A stretch of 64,000 nt of DNA from Lucinisca nassula (GCA_963580285.1 OY757010.1:209406138-209470137); one strand, 5' to 3'; positions 32,346-45,371 are shown, counted from the first letter of the stretch. Program-made: numbers and translations. Notes: a model not told the origin generated them from the sequence alone.

Positions 32346-33089
32346 GTGCACATTCTCCTTTCAGAGCAGCTATACTGAGAAGGAAAACAGATATTTTTTG
32401 GAAAGAGCTGCCTCCAATGAAACTGTATCCACTCTCCTTAAAGGATCAGGAAACACTGATACTTGCATCTTAACACATTATTACAAATAAAAATAAAACA
32501 GTTTCCCCCAAATAAAAATTCAAACAAACATAACAATTTTTAAATAAAGAACTTATCATAAAATTTAAGGCATCATTAGTCCATTAAATAAAAAATAAAT
32601 AAAAAAGCCCACTTGTATTATTGTCTTTAAAAATCTGGACATAAATGAGTAGCAGCATGCAACATAGATCCTTTGCGCTTCTGAAATCAGTGATCAATGA
32701 GAACAACCACTCCAATGGACCAGAAAAACTGCATTTGCCATAATAAGGGCATAAGCTCTAATCAGTGGTACACAAATACTTGTTGATACCAATTTTAGAG
32801 TGCAAGATTTTGCAGTCTGCTGCTGCAGTTGTAAAAGATAACACAAACATATCAATGAGGGACAAATTGCTGACTTGGTATTCATATCACGGAACTTGTG
32901 TTATGGTTAACATGCTCCTTATACCAACTTTAGACATACTGGGTTCAACGAAACATGTCCAAAGTTGGCATAAAGTACAAACTGTTCAGTGCGCCTGAAT
33001 GTGCGCTAAATAAATGTACTTTCTAGGGCTTGTTTGAACGTAACTAGAGTGAAATATGAGCCGGTGAAACAGCATTTCCTACAATTTAC
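32346..33089. other. no recognisable feature
   Basis: AT-rich DNA. TTGATACCAATTTTAGAGTG and TTATACCAACTTTAGACATA are a faint internal similarity. No exon-like reading frame was found. Confidence 0.45.
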
Positions 33090-33272
33090 AGGTGTGCAGA
33101 TCAGCCTACGCACCCATATAGTCCGACTAGAGACTTTTCGTACTGCATGAAGGAGCATTGGGCCCTTAGAGCACACAGGGAAGACTCTGATCAGACTGCG
33201 CGGATGTGCAGGCTGATCTGAGTCTTTGCTGGGTGCATATATCTTATTTTAGGTTTTGCCGTGCACTGGCTC
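33090..33272. mobile_element. MITE R copy
   Basis: GCAGATCAGCCTACGCACCC, GGAGCATTGGGCCCTTAGAG, the hairpin GATCAGACTGCGCGGATG / GTGCAGGCTGATC, then TTTTAGGTTTTGCCGTGCAC. Its left terminus is gone. Confidence 0.7.
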
Positions 33273-33667
33273 CTATGAAAGTGTGCTGTGTCCTTATCAC
33301 CACAAAATTGGAATCCCTATGTAGGCTGTCAGTGTCTACACATGCAATATTGACTATTTATACATCTTTTCATCATGGCTCTAGATAAAGAGAAATGGGG
33401 AAAATTTTCTGATAATTTTGGGTGATTATGAGAAACACCAGAGCAAGTCAAGTCCAATGAGTACCTGCAAAATGTTTTCAACAGAAATGATCTGAAACTT
33501 ATTGCTACTTATTATGTGGAGCTATGCTTCTTGTCAACTGTTTTATGTGAAAAAAAAAAACATGGTGATAATACTGCAAAGTAATATTTTTGCATGGTGC
33601 CCTCATTCTGTCATTACTATGTACTATGTGGTAATAATTTCAGCAGACGACATTTTAAATTATTTCG

Positions 33668-33758
33668 CTTATTTTTCGGAGAAAACAGACTTTGACATTT
33701 CATGCAAATTGTCTCCTTTACATGAAATGTCAAAACCTGTTTTCAGGGAAAAAATAAG
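33668..33758. repeat. hairpin with ~37-bp arms
   Basis: CTTATTTTTC..GAAAACAG..TTTGACATTTCATG (33668-33704) is inverted at 33721-33758 with a few mismatches and a 16-nt loop. CATGAAATGTCAAA is the perfect inner part. Confidence 0.78.
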
Positions 33759-33759
33759 A

Positions 33760-34768
33760 AAAATATCATCAATTTGTCTTCTGAAGAATTTGCCCAGAGA
33801 GTGGTCAAGGTTAACTGGCACATCATACAATAACAATTAAGAATTCTGGTTATTAGAAGAAAAAAAAAGTTAACAAAATTAAATCTGTAATGTTTCCCAA
33901 TATTGCACATAAGCGGCTCAGAACTGACTAGTTTTATGATACACAACAGACCAGAGAGAAATCATCTAAACAATGTTTCAAACAACACAGTATAATCAGC
34001 CCTGAGGACTCCTCAGTTTCTAGATGAAATAATATTTCATGTCATGTTCAAAAGGAGACCACACCAATCTAACAAAATCTGTCTGCACAGGGAAGCTTGA
34101 ATGCTCATGCCTTGTCATTAAACCCAGATATATTTGCCTTAAATGGAAAACAAAAAGCTCTTAGGAAGAAAAGCAAATGCTTTAAGTCTCAACATCAAAC
34201 ATAAAGTGAAAAGTCTCCTTCAGTGCAAAAGACTTTCAACAACTTCTGACACAGAAGAAAACCTGTAAAAAAAACTGTAAAAATTGTGATTTCAAAATAA
34301 TGTGAAAATAGAAAGAACATTGCCTATAAAGTTTGAACTGAAAAAAAAGTTATTGCATTTTGATGAAGTGTGTAAAAAAAAAAAAAAAAAAAAAAGTGGT
34401 ACTGTACTTGTCAACCAAAGTCACTTGTGGCAAAGGGCCAAGCAATCGACCAAAGTCCCCCATGGTAATAAAAGCAATAAGGCAAAATAGAACAAAAAGG
34501 CTAATCCCCAAAAAGGAGCGAAGAAAATATTTCAACGAGTGAATGGTCTCCAATGTTGGTATAGCAATCTGCTTGAAGAATTGCAGACAGAAGTTTCTTG
34601 GAAATGGACAGCCCAAACAAAAGTTGCCTGAGCGTTGCATTGTTTTGCTGTTTTTCTGCAATGGTCTGTCTCAGTTAGTGCGGAATACATGATATTTACC
34701 CCAACCACCACAATTAAACAACTATTTAACATACTATCAAAATGACATCACTGTTTGCTCCTTTCTTT
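33760..34768. other. no recognisable feature
   Basis: AT-rich. A 19-bp A run lies near 34375. Overlapping short frames on both strands here reflect that A-tract and have no protein character. Confidence 0.45.
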
Positions 34769-34934
34769 TTAACCCATTTCATCCAGAATATAATGTTCCA
34801 ACTTATATATGCCACATTTGGAAATTTACGGTGTCTGGTTAAGCTATTATTAGAAATTTATTTTTCTGCAAAAAGGGAAGAAGGTATCTGTTCTAGGCAT
34901 GCACTGTTTGTCAGTGCCCCATTTTGGGGTTAAA
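34769..34934 (-). mobile_element. MITE P2 copy, diverged
   Basis: TTAACCCATTTCATCCAG start and CCCATTTTGGGGTTAA end. Core A is reduced to GCACTGTTTGTCAGTG. Confidence 0.65.
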
Positions 34935-35418
34935 ACATGGGTTACAAGAATCCTTTCAAAGAACAGGAAATGAAGCGAACATGTATTAAAACATGTAATC
35001 TGTTATTTAGCCAAAATCATTCTTCAGCAACATTAGTTGTAATTTCAAAAATCAGGGATATGGAAAAAGCATGACATCATCCTGAGAAAGGCCTTTCCCA
35101 TCAAAAGTGAGGTAGAAGGAAACATTTTCCCTTTAAAGGTGAAAAATTCTTTTATTTAATGAGGCACTAACTGAACAACTTATAGATCTGTAGCATAGCA
35201 ATTCAAAATTGTTTAGTATCAGAAATAATTAGAAACAAAACAAAATCAAAAACTTTTACATTAATTGTATTAAAATTAATCAAAGGATAAAAAATGAAGA
35301 TATTACCGTGACTGGGCAAAGGTAAAGTTACAAAATGATGTGAGTGATAAAACCAGTCAACACGGACTCTACATTACGATAACACACCTGTGTGCTCTAA
35401 TGGCTTCTTTAATATCTC

Positions 35419-35631
35419 TTAACTCTTATCTTGCTGAATATTCATTTAAGCCACACCCAATTCTGTCTATCAACCAATCAAATTACTTGATGTAATTTAT
35501 TGCTACAAATTCATAAACTGAATGTCAAACAGTGCAGATCCTGATTAGATGGCTTCTTCAGAAGCCATCTAATCTGGATCTACACTGTTTGCAAAGATAG
35601 GGGTTGTCGTGAACAGCAAGATAAGGGTTAA
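35419..35631 (-). mobile_element. MITE P1 copy 11
   Basis: TTAA at both ends. The paired changes TTAGATGGC / GCCATCTAA keep the stem complementary. Confidence 0.88.
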
Positions 35632-35636
35632 AAGTA

Positions 35637-35880
35637 TGATTTTTCATATGAAAATGTTCAATATTTTTTTCTTATTTCTAGTCCAAATATAGATTGTTGG
35701 TGCTCGTTAGAACCGCCTCAATGAGGCAGTTCTAACGAGTACCCACAATCTATATTTTGAGCAAAAATAAGGTAAATAATGCACACCCCCATAAACCCCA
35801 ATTTTCTCTATATAAAAAGGGGTTGATGGGGTGTTCATTTCACAGTCTTGTACACGTGATGACGAGTTCCCTGTATAGGC
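35637..35880. mobile_element. B2 element with core B
   Basis: CTTATTTCTAGTCCAAATATAG, GCTCGTTAGAACCGCC / AGTTCTAACGAGTACCC, then ATAAACCCCAATTTTCTC and GGGGTTGATGGGGTG, which are inverted relative to each other. Confidence 0.72.
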
Positions 35881-35886
35881 TCAAAT

Positions 35887-36134
35887 CAGGGGCCAGTTGT
35901 TCAAAGCATTGTTAGCTTAACCAGCTCGTTAGTGGTCATATTGTTAACTCTTCTAGCAAGTACAATGTCATAAATTTTGGTATTTTTGCTGAAAAAATTT
36001 GAGCAGCTTTTGCATCCGCAAAAGCTGCTCACATTTTTTCAGCAAAAATTTCAGCATATTTGCCATATTTAATGATCAAAGATTTAACGATACGTTAACT
36101 AACGACGTCGTTAGTTTTGAACAACTGGGCCCAG
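35887..36134. mobile_element. MITE D, intact reference copy
   Basis: CAGGGGCCAGTTGTTCAAA and TTTGAACAACTGGGCCCAG are the ends. Inside, TTTTTGCTGAAAAAATTTGA and GAGCAGCTTTTGC / GCAAAAGCTGCTC make a strong hairpin (about 35978-36052). TTAGCTTAACCAGC supplies a TTAA that P1 uses in another copy (57532). Confidence 0.88.
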
Positions 36135-36754
36135 ATGGTTTCAAATCATGTTGTTAGTTAACTATAGCCCAGCACATCTGTTGCTGTCAATGTGTAATTT
36201 AGACTGTTTCACCATATGTACCCTAAAAATTTGAATATCCCATAACAGCTACCAATTAACTACCAATCACCAATCTAGAGTAGTTTCCAGTTTTCACAAA
36301 CGGTAGTAATTAAATAACATCCATATCTGAAAGCTCGTACATGTAATTACTTTTCATAAGTGTTTACGTCAGGCTGATATTTTGTGTCAATTTTTAGGAT
36401 AAATATGACTATTTTCGTTATCATGAAAATCATATTAAACAACAACAATACAAAAAATACTGACAATTATAGAAAAATAAATGTACACTCTATTTGAGAT
36501 TGTGGAAGGTGCTTGTAGACCATGATCTACAACATTGTAAAGCTTGTATCAAACTTTCCTCAACTCCGGGAATATAAAATTATCAACTCCGGGATTATTA
36601 TATAAAATACACAACCAATTTACAATGACTACAGTAACACAATATACAGACTGTCTGGATTATAGAAATCTGTAAATACCTAACTATTTGGGCAGAAAAC
36701 CTCTAAAAATTCTGTTACATTTCCATAACACATGCCTGTTGAATAGTGAATTTT
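36135..36754. other. no recognisable feature
   Basis: AT-rich unique-looking sequence; a small direct repeat AACTCCGGGAATATAAAATTA / AACTCCGGGATTATTATATA lies near 36560-36605. Confidence 0.45.
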
Positions 36755-36990
36755 TCATTCTCCAAAACGGTTATTTTTGATGAAATTTGTGATGTTTCTT
36801 CTGTCTAGTCCAAAAACAGATTTTGGGTGCTTGTTACGGCCATTTCAATGAGGCGGTTCTAACTGGTACCCACAATTTATGTTTTTGAGCAAAAATAAGG
36901 AAAATAATGAATATCCTGTAAATGCCTTTCCTCTATATAATGTGGGGTTTAGCAGGGTGTTTATTATATGGACTTGTTAACCCGTCGCTA
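36755..36990. mobile_element. B2 element, diverged
   Basis: GTGCTTGTTACGGCCATTTC / AATGAGGCGGTTCTAACTGG is a worn core B. TTTTTGAGCAAAAATAAGG and GGGGTTTAGCAGGGTG follow. Confidence 0.65.
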
Positions 36991-37342
36991 TTATGGTGGA
37001 TAGCATTATGTCATATAAAACTTATGACCACACATGTAATAACAATCTTACACAAGTGGTCATTTCATATAATATTTATGAAGGTTTCATATATTCCTTA
37101 TAAAATAAAATGACTGCTCATGTAAGATCCTCTATCTATGATAGGCAATAAAAGTCATATAATAAGACTGGTGAGTTCTCATAACTTCTCCACTGTTTTC
37201 TGTCCAAAAATCCAGTGGTACCAATGGAATATAAATGCAACTCGTAAACTGAGCATGTTAAGAGATGCATATTGTCCAATGCACGGCACATTTTTGGCCT
37301 TAACAGTTGTTACCTTAACAAACTTGTGACTGGTTGAAAAAT

Positions 37343-37575
37343 TTAATGCATTTTGTACCGGAAACCCCAAAACGGGTAATTGGCTAAAAGTGCAGGCCCA
37401 GATCAGACGCCGTGCCTCATAACGCGGCATCTGATCAGGGCCTCAACTGTTTGCAAAAAGTTCGGCCATTTTCCAAATATATTTTGAAGAAAACACAACC
37501 CGACACCCCTAAATTTCGAAATGGACTCCTGCTATATGTAAGGAGGAACATTCCATTTGCTTCAAAAAGGGTTAA
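37343..37575 (+). mobile_element. MITE P2 copy
   Basis: TTAA both ends; CCGGAAACCCCAAAACGGG end block; hairpin CAGACGCCGTG..CGCGGCATCTG. Confidence 0.86.
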
Positions 37576-37858
37576 ATACATTATCTGTAACAACGGTAAT
37601 TTTGTTGAAAATATGTGCACAGCTTTTGTACTATTCACACTTTTTTTCAGCAAAATAGTGGCATATTTGGCATCATAAATAAATTAAGTTTAAATATTAT
37701 GTCAACTAACGCCTTTGTTTGTTTTTAACAAGTTTTTTAAGAGTAAAGGTCATTACAGTAATGCTAAATGTTATGGAGTTCAACTTAAAGTTTATACTAA
37801 AATACCACGAAATGTCTACAAGATATGCAGAAACCATAGAAAAATAGTTTTCTCTTGT

Positions 37859-37975
37859 TTAACCCTTTCAACCCTGTAGAGCAGTACAGACACCTATGTG
37901 AACAGTCTAGAACTAGATGAGATTGCTCATAATGTGCCATCTGATCAGGGTCCACACAGTTTGTGTTCCTGTTAA
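37859..37975. mobile_element. short TTAA element with core A
   Basis: TTAACCCTTTCAACCCTG to ..TTCCTGTTAA; the middle AGAACTAGATGAGATTGC..CATCTGATCAGGGTCCAC is a worn core A. It shares its right TTAA with the next P2. Confidence 0.6.
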
Positions 37976-38199
37976 CCCTTTTTGTACCGGAAACCCCACA
38001 ACGGGTAATTGGCAAACAGTGCAGGACCAGATCAGCAGCTACAGAACATGGTGTCTGATCAGGGCCTACACTGTTTGCAAAAAGTTAAGCTATTTTCCAA
38101 ATAAATTAAGAAGAAAACACAACCTGACACCCCTAAATTTTGAAATGAACTCCTGCTATTTATAAGGTGGAAGATTCCATTTGGTACAAGAAGGGTTAA
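37972..38199 (+). mobile_element. MITE P2 copy
   Basis: TTAACCCTTTTTGTACCGG to GGTACAAGAAGGGTTAA, one of the most complete inverted-end pairs of the family here. Confidence 0.87.
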
Positions 38200-38394
38200 A
38201 ACCCAATTTACAAGAATGGTAATGTACAAATTCAATAATGGACAGTCCACTTTGGAACTCAGTGGTGAAAAGGTTAAATGGAATGGTCAAGATACTTATT
38301 AGTAACCAAGTATTATTTTCAGCTATGTATTCCCTAGTACGGTACACTATTAAGAGCATGCAAACCTCTTTATGACACTGTTCATTAACCCTTT

Positions 38395-38618
38395 GCATGC
38401 TAGTGGACTCTTCCACTGCTATATGCTGGACAAGTCCATTTGCCATATAAGGGGTGGTAGGCCTATTTTTTGGTGTGTTTTTTTTCTATTTTTGATGGAA
38501 AATTCTGTTAGCAAAGAGTGCAGGCCCTGATCAGACGCCACATTCTGCGGCGTCTGATCTGGGTCTGCACTGTTTGCCAAGGTACCCCTTTAGGAGTTTC
38601 CCGCATACAATGGCTTAA
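38395..38618 (+). mobile_element. MITE P3, complete
   Basis: TTAACCCTTTGCATGCTAGTGG to CATACAATGGCTTAA. GTTAGCAAAGAGTGCAGGCC and GGTCTGCACTGTTTGCC bound the hairpin CAGACGCCACATTCTGCGGCGTCTG. Confidence 0.86.
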
Positions 38619-38646
38619 AGCACTGTTTTGGGTATAACAGAAACTG

Positions 38647-38786
38647 AAATGTATAAAAAATATAGAAATGAACACAAATGGTCCTTTCTGCATAATCTAT
38701 ACATTTTTGTTGGGATACAACATGGTTGTTTAACTAGCAGTTTATTTTTGGACCCCAAAACAGTATTATAAAGAGGCTGTGGTGTA
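38647..38786 (-). mobile_element. MITE F, left part missing
   Basis: GGGATACAACATGGTTGTTTAAC, GGACCCCAAAACAGTATTATAA and GAGGCTGTGGTGTA match the F right half. Confidence 0.75.
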
Positions 38787-38929
38787 TGTACGATGAAGAG
38801 GAATTTCAAAGATTTTTTTTTTTTTTTTCATTTAGGCCTAAAACAATTTTATAGTAATGACTTAAATGTATATAAATGCTAAACTATGGCAGTTTTTTTT
38901 CTCATGTCCTGTCCAATGTCAATCATAAT

Positions 38930-39142
38930 TTAACCCTTGTCCTGCTGAATATTTATATATGCCACACCCACTACTGATTATCAACCAATCAGATTACTTG
39001 ATGCAAATTATTGCAACAAATTCACAATCTGAATGGCAAACAATGTAGATCCTGATCAGATGGCTTCCTCAGAAGCCATCTGATCTGGATCTGCATAGTT
39101 TCAAAGATACGGCATATCCGGGATTAGCAGGACAAGGGTTAA
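38930..39142 (-). mobile_element. MITE P1 copy 12
   Basis: TTAA both ends; CCTTGTCCTGCTG subtype with CATATCCGGGATTAGCAGG. Confidence 0.88.
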
Positions 39143-40124
39143 ATCTTCCATTTTCCAAAGGGAAACAATACATCTGGTCTATCATGAACTTGCTCATTGT
39201 GGAAGCAATTTTCTTTGAACAAGAATGGATACACCAGGGGTATCTTCTGACATTTTCACCAAGGATTTTCAATAGGATAAGACACTAAAATAGGGGTCTT
39301 AATTTAAAAAGAAATCATTTGTTCTTGCAGGGCTGATTTTTTTTCTTCTCAGACCCCTGCTGACAAGGGAAACATTTATTTTTCTAAGAGTTGCATCCCC
39401 TTGAGGTGTATCCCGTCCAAAGAAGAGATTCCTATGAAAGGAAGCCAAAAACTCTTTCTTGAGCACACTTTTCCCATTCAAACTGGCAGTTATGTAAAGT
39501 GTGTATAAGCAAATAATAAAGATGATATTTCTGGATTATTACTGGCATATTTAACATTGGGAAGAACAAAAACACAATACAACAGTAACAATAAATAACA
39601 TGTAAATAACCTTCAGTGAAGTGATAGTACCCTCAGCCATTAGTAATGTCCACGATTTGATGAAAGAGCTTACATGATGGTAATTATGTCTGAGATAATT
39701 TTCTTAGAGTTTCCATAATAAAAATGCATGTTGTGGATAGTAGAAGTGTTTGACAATGCTTGTAAACCGGGTCAGTATGACGATGGAGGCTTGTCAAGAT
39801 TGTCACCTTAGGAAGATGATGCCACTGAGTATCTACATTGTATAACATGCTGTGGAGGAGAAATTAGAAAAATTATCTCAGATTTATCATTAAGGATGTT
39901 GGCTACACCAGACATACTGTCCACAAATTTTTCCAAGAAACAACTTTCAGAACATGTTTGCTTTACTGCAAACTGTACCCCTCCGATAAATGTTTCTTCT
40001 CCAAAGGAAAGAACTAACTTTGCTCCTCATGAGCAAATCTTTACTTCAGTGTAGAACCCTGTCAACAAGACAGACAATAATTGAGCTTGTGCAGAACAAA
40101 ATCTACAAAAAAAGGCTAAAGTGA
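39143..40124. other. mostly featureless; K-like remnants
   Basis: AAGAGTTGCATCCCCTTGAGG near 39390 and GAAAGAACTAACTTTGCTCC near 40010 resemble pieces of MITE K. No gene is supported. Confidence 0.45.
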
Positions 40125-40290
40125 CCAGCAAAAACTCAGATCAGACTCCGCAGTCTATTCAGAGCCTTCGCTGATCACGCCCCTTCCATAGCCTGTGGGC
40201 TACCAAGAACAGATAAACGGCAACTTCTACCAAAGTAGGTGGCTGTGCAGACTTATCGGAGTCCATGCTGGTTGCCCATGTCCTACTCCT
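40125..40290. mobile_element. MITE R remnant
   Basis: ACTCAGATCAGACTCCGCAG, TTCGCTGATCACGCCCC and GTCCATGCTGGTTGCCCATG are R-type blocks; the termini are lost. Confidence 0.5.
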
Positions 40291-40548
40291 GTAGGTGCAT
40301 TCATCACCCTTAAGGACTTTTAACAGGTTGATGTAATTTTACCCTTAGTGTTGTGTGATGTGGAACTAGACATATAAATATGACCTCTGCGAATTACCAC
40401 ACAGTGAAAATATGCCATTGAATGGAGAAGCTAGAACTGAAACTAGACAAATACTAGAAGTGACAAACATAGCAACAGATAGGGTGGCTATTTGGTAATT
40501 ACTGAAGGATAGTTTTCCTAATTTCTCCATATAAACATATATTGTGGG

Positions 40549-40890
40549 TACAGTAGAACTTCGATGGCTCGAACACCCATGGCTCATTTACCATGGCTGG
40601 GTCAATTCGTTCTTGTGCCCCTAGGGAAATCCTCAAGATAAGAAATGGTGGGGGATGATTAAGGAGTCTTTTATCTTGCAAATGTATGCTGTGTGTACTA
40701 ATTAGAATCGCCTCGGCGAGGCGATTCTAATGAGTACACACAGCAAACATTTCCAGTATATAACATCGGAAGATGTTCAAAAGTATCTCGTTATGCCTCT
40801 TGGCAGTAACCATCAGTGGCTCGAACTACCCTTGTCTAGAATAAATTTCCATGGTCCCAAAGGGGTTCGAGCCATCGAAGTTCGACTGTA
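40549..40890. mobile_element. MITE E, complete, with core B
   Basis: TACAGTAGAACTTCGATGGC and GCCATCGAAGTTCGACTGTA are ~26-bp inverted ends with TA on both sides, typical of Tc1/mariner MITEs. The central hairpin is AATTAGAATCGCC / GGCGATTCTAATGAG. The copy seems inserted in an older B2-like hairpin (ATATATTGTGGGTA at the left, ATATATATACAACACAGG at the right). Confidence 0.87.
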
Positions 40891-41455
40891 TTTATTTCAA
40901 CTGTTCAAATGAACAGTCTCACCAAGGCAGTTCAAATGAATATATATACAACACAGGTTTTTATGGAGAACTGACTAAAAGTACCCTTCAATTATCACCA
41001 AATGTCCACCTTATCTGTTGCTATGTAAGTGTGAGTTTTTGACAATATGACAAACCCCTCAAAATTCTGTTAGTGCTCTTCTCAAACTGCATTTCAGAGC
41101 AAAAACCAAATCAATAACAATTGTGTGTAGTCTTGTAAATATGAATAACCAGGCACCGAGTCAATATTTATAGAATACTGTGTTATATTGTCCCAGTGCA
41201 ATAAAATAAGGGTGTCTGGATATTTTCAGCTGTAATTATGACTAAATTTGCAATTTATTGGCAAACATGTCTTTTCAAGGGACCACTTTGGCTCCAGGTT
41301 GATATCAGAGAACTATTTTAATTTTGTTTTATGCATTATGTAACAAGATCAGTTAATTTGTAACTAAAGCCTTAGTCTGCAATATAAAATGACAGCTTTC
41401 AGTCCATGATCAAATTTGACAGCTCACTGAACTGCTACAGGTTTCTTAACCCTTG

Positions 41456-41640
41456 CTAAATATTTAATTTAGCCACACCCATTTCTGACTTTGAACCAAT
41501 CAGATTACTTGATGTAATTTTTTCATACAAATTCATAAACGGAATGTCAAACAGTGTGGATCCTGATTAGATGGCTTCTGATCTGGATCTACACTGTTTG
41601 CAAAAATTGGGGTTGTCGTGAACAGCAGGATAAAGGTTAA
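41456..41640 (-). mobile_element. MITE P1 copy 13, short hairpin
   Basis: TTAA both ends. The second hairpin arm is lost: GATGGCTTCTGATCTGGATC reads straight through. Confidence 0.84.
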
Positions 41641-42183
41641 GATTTCTCAGCTGAGGTTGTATGTCTAGAAAACCCACTTACATCGTTTGCTGCTCAAGCA
41701 AGAAAGAACCACCAACCGGAAGCGGCAAGATTCTATATACCCAGTACCTAAGTTGAAACTATTTACAGGCTACCTGTGACAACAAGAAATGACTTCTTGT
41801 GGCCCTTTTAGGTAATGCCTTAATTCAGAAAACTACCACTAAGTGTGTGATAAAACAACCTTAAAATCATGGTTTTAATCTTGATGTTATTATATTACGA
41901 CTAACATAGCACCCTCTACCAAAACTTACAGTATTTTTTTCCTATCTAACACACTGGACAAATACCAGGTCTATCTATTCTAATGCTATGAAAATATAAA
42001 ACTTGGAACTGTACAAAATTGGATATAATTTAGAAAATATTGGACGACCATGAATCATCTGTTTATTGATGTTTTTTTGTTTGTTTTTTTGCTTGATTTT
42101 TTTTTTCTTAGCAAAGTACAAAAACAAGATCATTATTTCAAAGCTTTCTTTCTGTCTGCCTGCCATCCTTAATTTTCTCCACA
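41641..42183. other. no recognisable feature
   Basis: AT-rich; a long T/A-rich tract near 42070-42110. No coding signal. Confidence 0.45.
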
Positions 42184-42462
42184 CATCACGAAAACGTGCC
42201 TATATAATTTTGATCCCCTCAAACCCCACTTTTATATAGTAAAACTAGGGTTTACAGGGGTGTACGTTATTTTCTTATTTCTGCTCTAAAATATAGATTG
42301 TGGGTACTCGTTAGCACCGCCTCAATGAGGCGGTGCTAACAAGTATCCACAATCTATATTTTGAGCAGAAATAAGAAAAATATCCAAATTTTTCATCTTA
42401 AAATTTTCATTTGTTCAGCGACAAAGGTTACAGTGTATTTGTATAGGCGTGTTTTCGAAATG
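42184..42462. mobile_element. MITE M, complete reference copy
   Basis: CATCACGAAAACGTGCC and GGCGTGTTTTCGAAATG ends. A 102-nt palindrome at 42274-42375 runs from CTTATTTCTGCTCTAAAATA to its inverse with core B (CGTTAGCACCGCC / GGCGGTGCTAAC) at the tip; A/T-to-C/G changes in the tip are paired on both arms. Confidence 0.87.
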
Positions 42463-42646
42463 TATGCATTCATTGACATAAAGTAATTACAAACTGATCA
42501 TGAAGAACTTTTCATACTGTGATTTAGTGTTAAAAGTAGTGAACTAGGACTAATCACATGTAGTCTTAAAAGTGTTCATGTCCAATTACTGCAGGGAATA
42601 AGAAACTATTTCCCACCACATCCCTTGTGAAAAGCTTTGATGTGAT

Positions 42647-42924
42647 CATCACGAAAACACGCCTTTATAATTATGACCCTCTTGAACCCCACTTTTATAT
42701 AGTAAAACTGGGGTTTACAGGGGTAAACCTAATTGTTCTTATTTCTGTTCTAAACTATAGATTGCGGTACATGTTAGAACCGCCTTGATGAGGCAGTTCT
42801 AACGTGTACCCACAATCTATATTTTGAGCAGAAATAAGAACAATATTGTAATTTTTCACCTTTAAATTTTCGTTTTTCGGCGGAAACATTTACAGTGTAT
42901 TTGTGTTGACGTGTTTTCATAATG
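42647..42924. mobile_element. MITE M copy
   Basis: CATCACGAAAACACGCC to GACGTGTTTTCATAATG. Core B has GTTAGAACCGCCTTG / GAGGCAGTTCTAAC with two mismatches. Confidence 0.86.
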
Positions 42925-45371
42925 ACTCGTACAAATCCATATTAAGTATCAAGTTTACCACAAAATTCCACCACAACATTGAGATTTTAATGTTAAAAAT
43001 ACAATCATAAACAATGTTTGATTGCTTTGTATTTCTCACACATATGCAAAAAATATGCTTCTCCAAAATGGCTATAATGTTTGGCTGATGGCATACAAAT
43101 AGTCTTGGTATAAAAAGCATCACATTCTGATACAAATTATATCGGCTTCCTAAACCAACAACTGTTTAACAGCAACTTTAGTAACACTAACAAAGATATA
43201 AAAATAAATTAAGTAAAATAGACACACTTCCAGGGGAAATAACTGACATGCAAATGTTTGCCTCTCTTCTCAATGCAAGCTGATCTTCGAGGGAAAATCG
43301 CTTTTGGAACTCATTCCTTCCTTTAGCCCATTTTGTACTAAAAAGAATCCCCTCCCCTATATACACTTAACTTATTAATTCAACTTTTTGAGGTGCCTAT
43401 AAAAGTTTTATTTTATACTGATACTCTGAAACAGAAGTCTATTGTTACTCTCTTTGAGCAAATTGTCCTTTAACACCAGACCATAATAAATATGGGAAAC
43501 AAATATTTTTGAAAGAATTGTCCCCTCTAAAAGTGTGTCCATTTTGCTTAAAGCCAGTGTGGAATGACAAAGATATGCTTGGCTCTTCACTATCAAGCAG
43601 TACATCCAGAATTTTTGTATATCAGTCAGCAAACAGTCACAAGACAAAATCTGTTTATTTATATTCATTTATTTTTTTTTATAAACTATCAGACCAGTTA
43701 TTTTTCCCAATTATTGATGAAGTCCAAATATAAATTATATAATTTTCTTCTGAGAGAAAAAAGGACAAGAAAAAAAAAAAAGCTACAATACGACAGTGTA
43801 TTATTGATACAGATATACTGTCAAGTTTTAATGTTTTTTTCTTTTTTTTGTGTTCTGTGCGACACAAATGTTGTTAAGTCATTAATTTTTGAAAAAAAAA
43901 AACAAACAAAAAAAAACAACAAGAAAATAAAAAACAAAAACACAAAATGAAAACTGAAGCTCTTTCGGGAAAAGCCCACATTCAGTCTACACACACACAG
44001 GAAAGCAAGTTGACTGAACAACACATATTACTGTGAAAATAAACAACCAAGATCTATCAAAAATAATTTCTCTTTTGAGCAATATCTAGAAATTAGCAAA
44101 CTTGTAAAAAAAATGCTCAGTACCACAACCAAAGCTAAATAAGAGACACTAACTGATGATTTTTTATGTAATAATGAAACATGAATGTTTGTGAGTTTGC
44201 ATATATACTCAAGACAGCCAGCACATTAAGAAAACATGCCCATTCAAATATAATGTATCTTTTAATGCCAAAACCCAAAAAATTTTTAGATGAAAAATTG
44301 TGATATTTTTCTTTATGGAACAGAAATAAAAAAAAAAAATAAAGTTTACCATCGTAAACCCCAAATTAACTATATAAAAGTGTGGTTCAAGGGGGTCAGA
44401 TTTTCGTGATGATGTGCCGTTCTGTAGACTATTACAGACACTTGCAAACAGTGTAGATACAGCTGAGACAGTTCATGGAGAGCCATCTCATTAAGATAAC
44501 GGATTTTAACTTAGCTACCAATTTACATAAATGGACATGATGGAAGAGTCCACTTCAGAAATCAGGGGTTAAAAGTAAGGCAGTTGTTGCTTTCACCGTG
44601 TAGATTATCAAATCTAGAGGCCAAAGTCACTCTAAAATCTGAATCTAGATCAACTTGGGAGAGAACATAGCTTAAATTGAACTCAATCATGTTAGTTCTT
44701 GTAAGAATCTGCCACGTAAATTATCTTGATCTGCATGAATGTGGATGTAGCCAAGTGCCACATTAATGTTAAGATGACATTTATATGAAAATTCTGGGTA
44801 ATTTCTGGCATTGATAATAAAGCAATTTATATCTTTCAAACATTTTCAATCCTTACAACCATAACCTCATCTATTTCTTTTACAATTTATATTTTCCAAA
44901 TGGATAAAAACAAAAAAACAAAACAGCAATGAAATTCATACATATCATCAAATGAACTGTCTCTCTGGTTAAACATTTTTTTTTCTTTCAAATTATATAG
45001 CTAGGCTGAAATGTATGCTATGATTTAATAACAAATTTTAGACTGAATACTTCTGAAATGACAAAACCTGCCTTAAAACTTTACACAACTTAAGCCTGGG
45101 ATTATTTTTACTGCACTAGCTGATTTATAAAAACACAAACAACATTTCCACCCACACATATGATGTATTTTAACAACAGCCGGTACATGGTTTAATATGC
45201 TGTATTAATCCTAAGTGTTCTATCACCTGAATTCCTTGTCATTCTTGTTCTGAAATTTGAACAAGTACAATTTACCACCAGATGTTGTGTCTAAAAACAG
45301 CTGGATGAGAATTACAGGAAGTCCTAAAGGTGTTTGAATTTTTAGGGTTTTTACGTAATATGGAGGTGATT
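42925..45371. other. mostly featureless, old MITE pieces
   Basis: Contains a P2 start (TAGCCCATTTTGTACTAAA near 43325), an inverted M remnant without its palindrome (44228-44411, ending TCAGATTTTCGTGATGATG), a core A remnant near 44447 and a Q tail near 45235-45360. A/T-homopolymer tracts near 43770 and 43895 generate long but meaningless Lys/Phe-rich frames. Confidence 0.5.

Noticed and set aside
43564..43950. 128-residue open frame
   Set aside because: Lys-rich translation of A-tracts; low complexity and no family resemblance.
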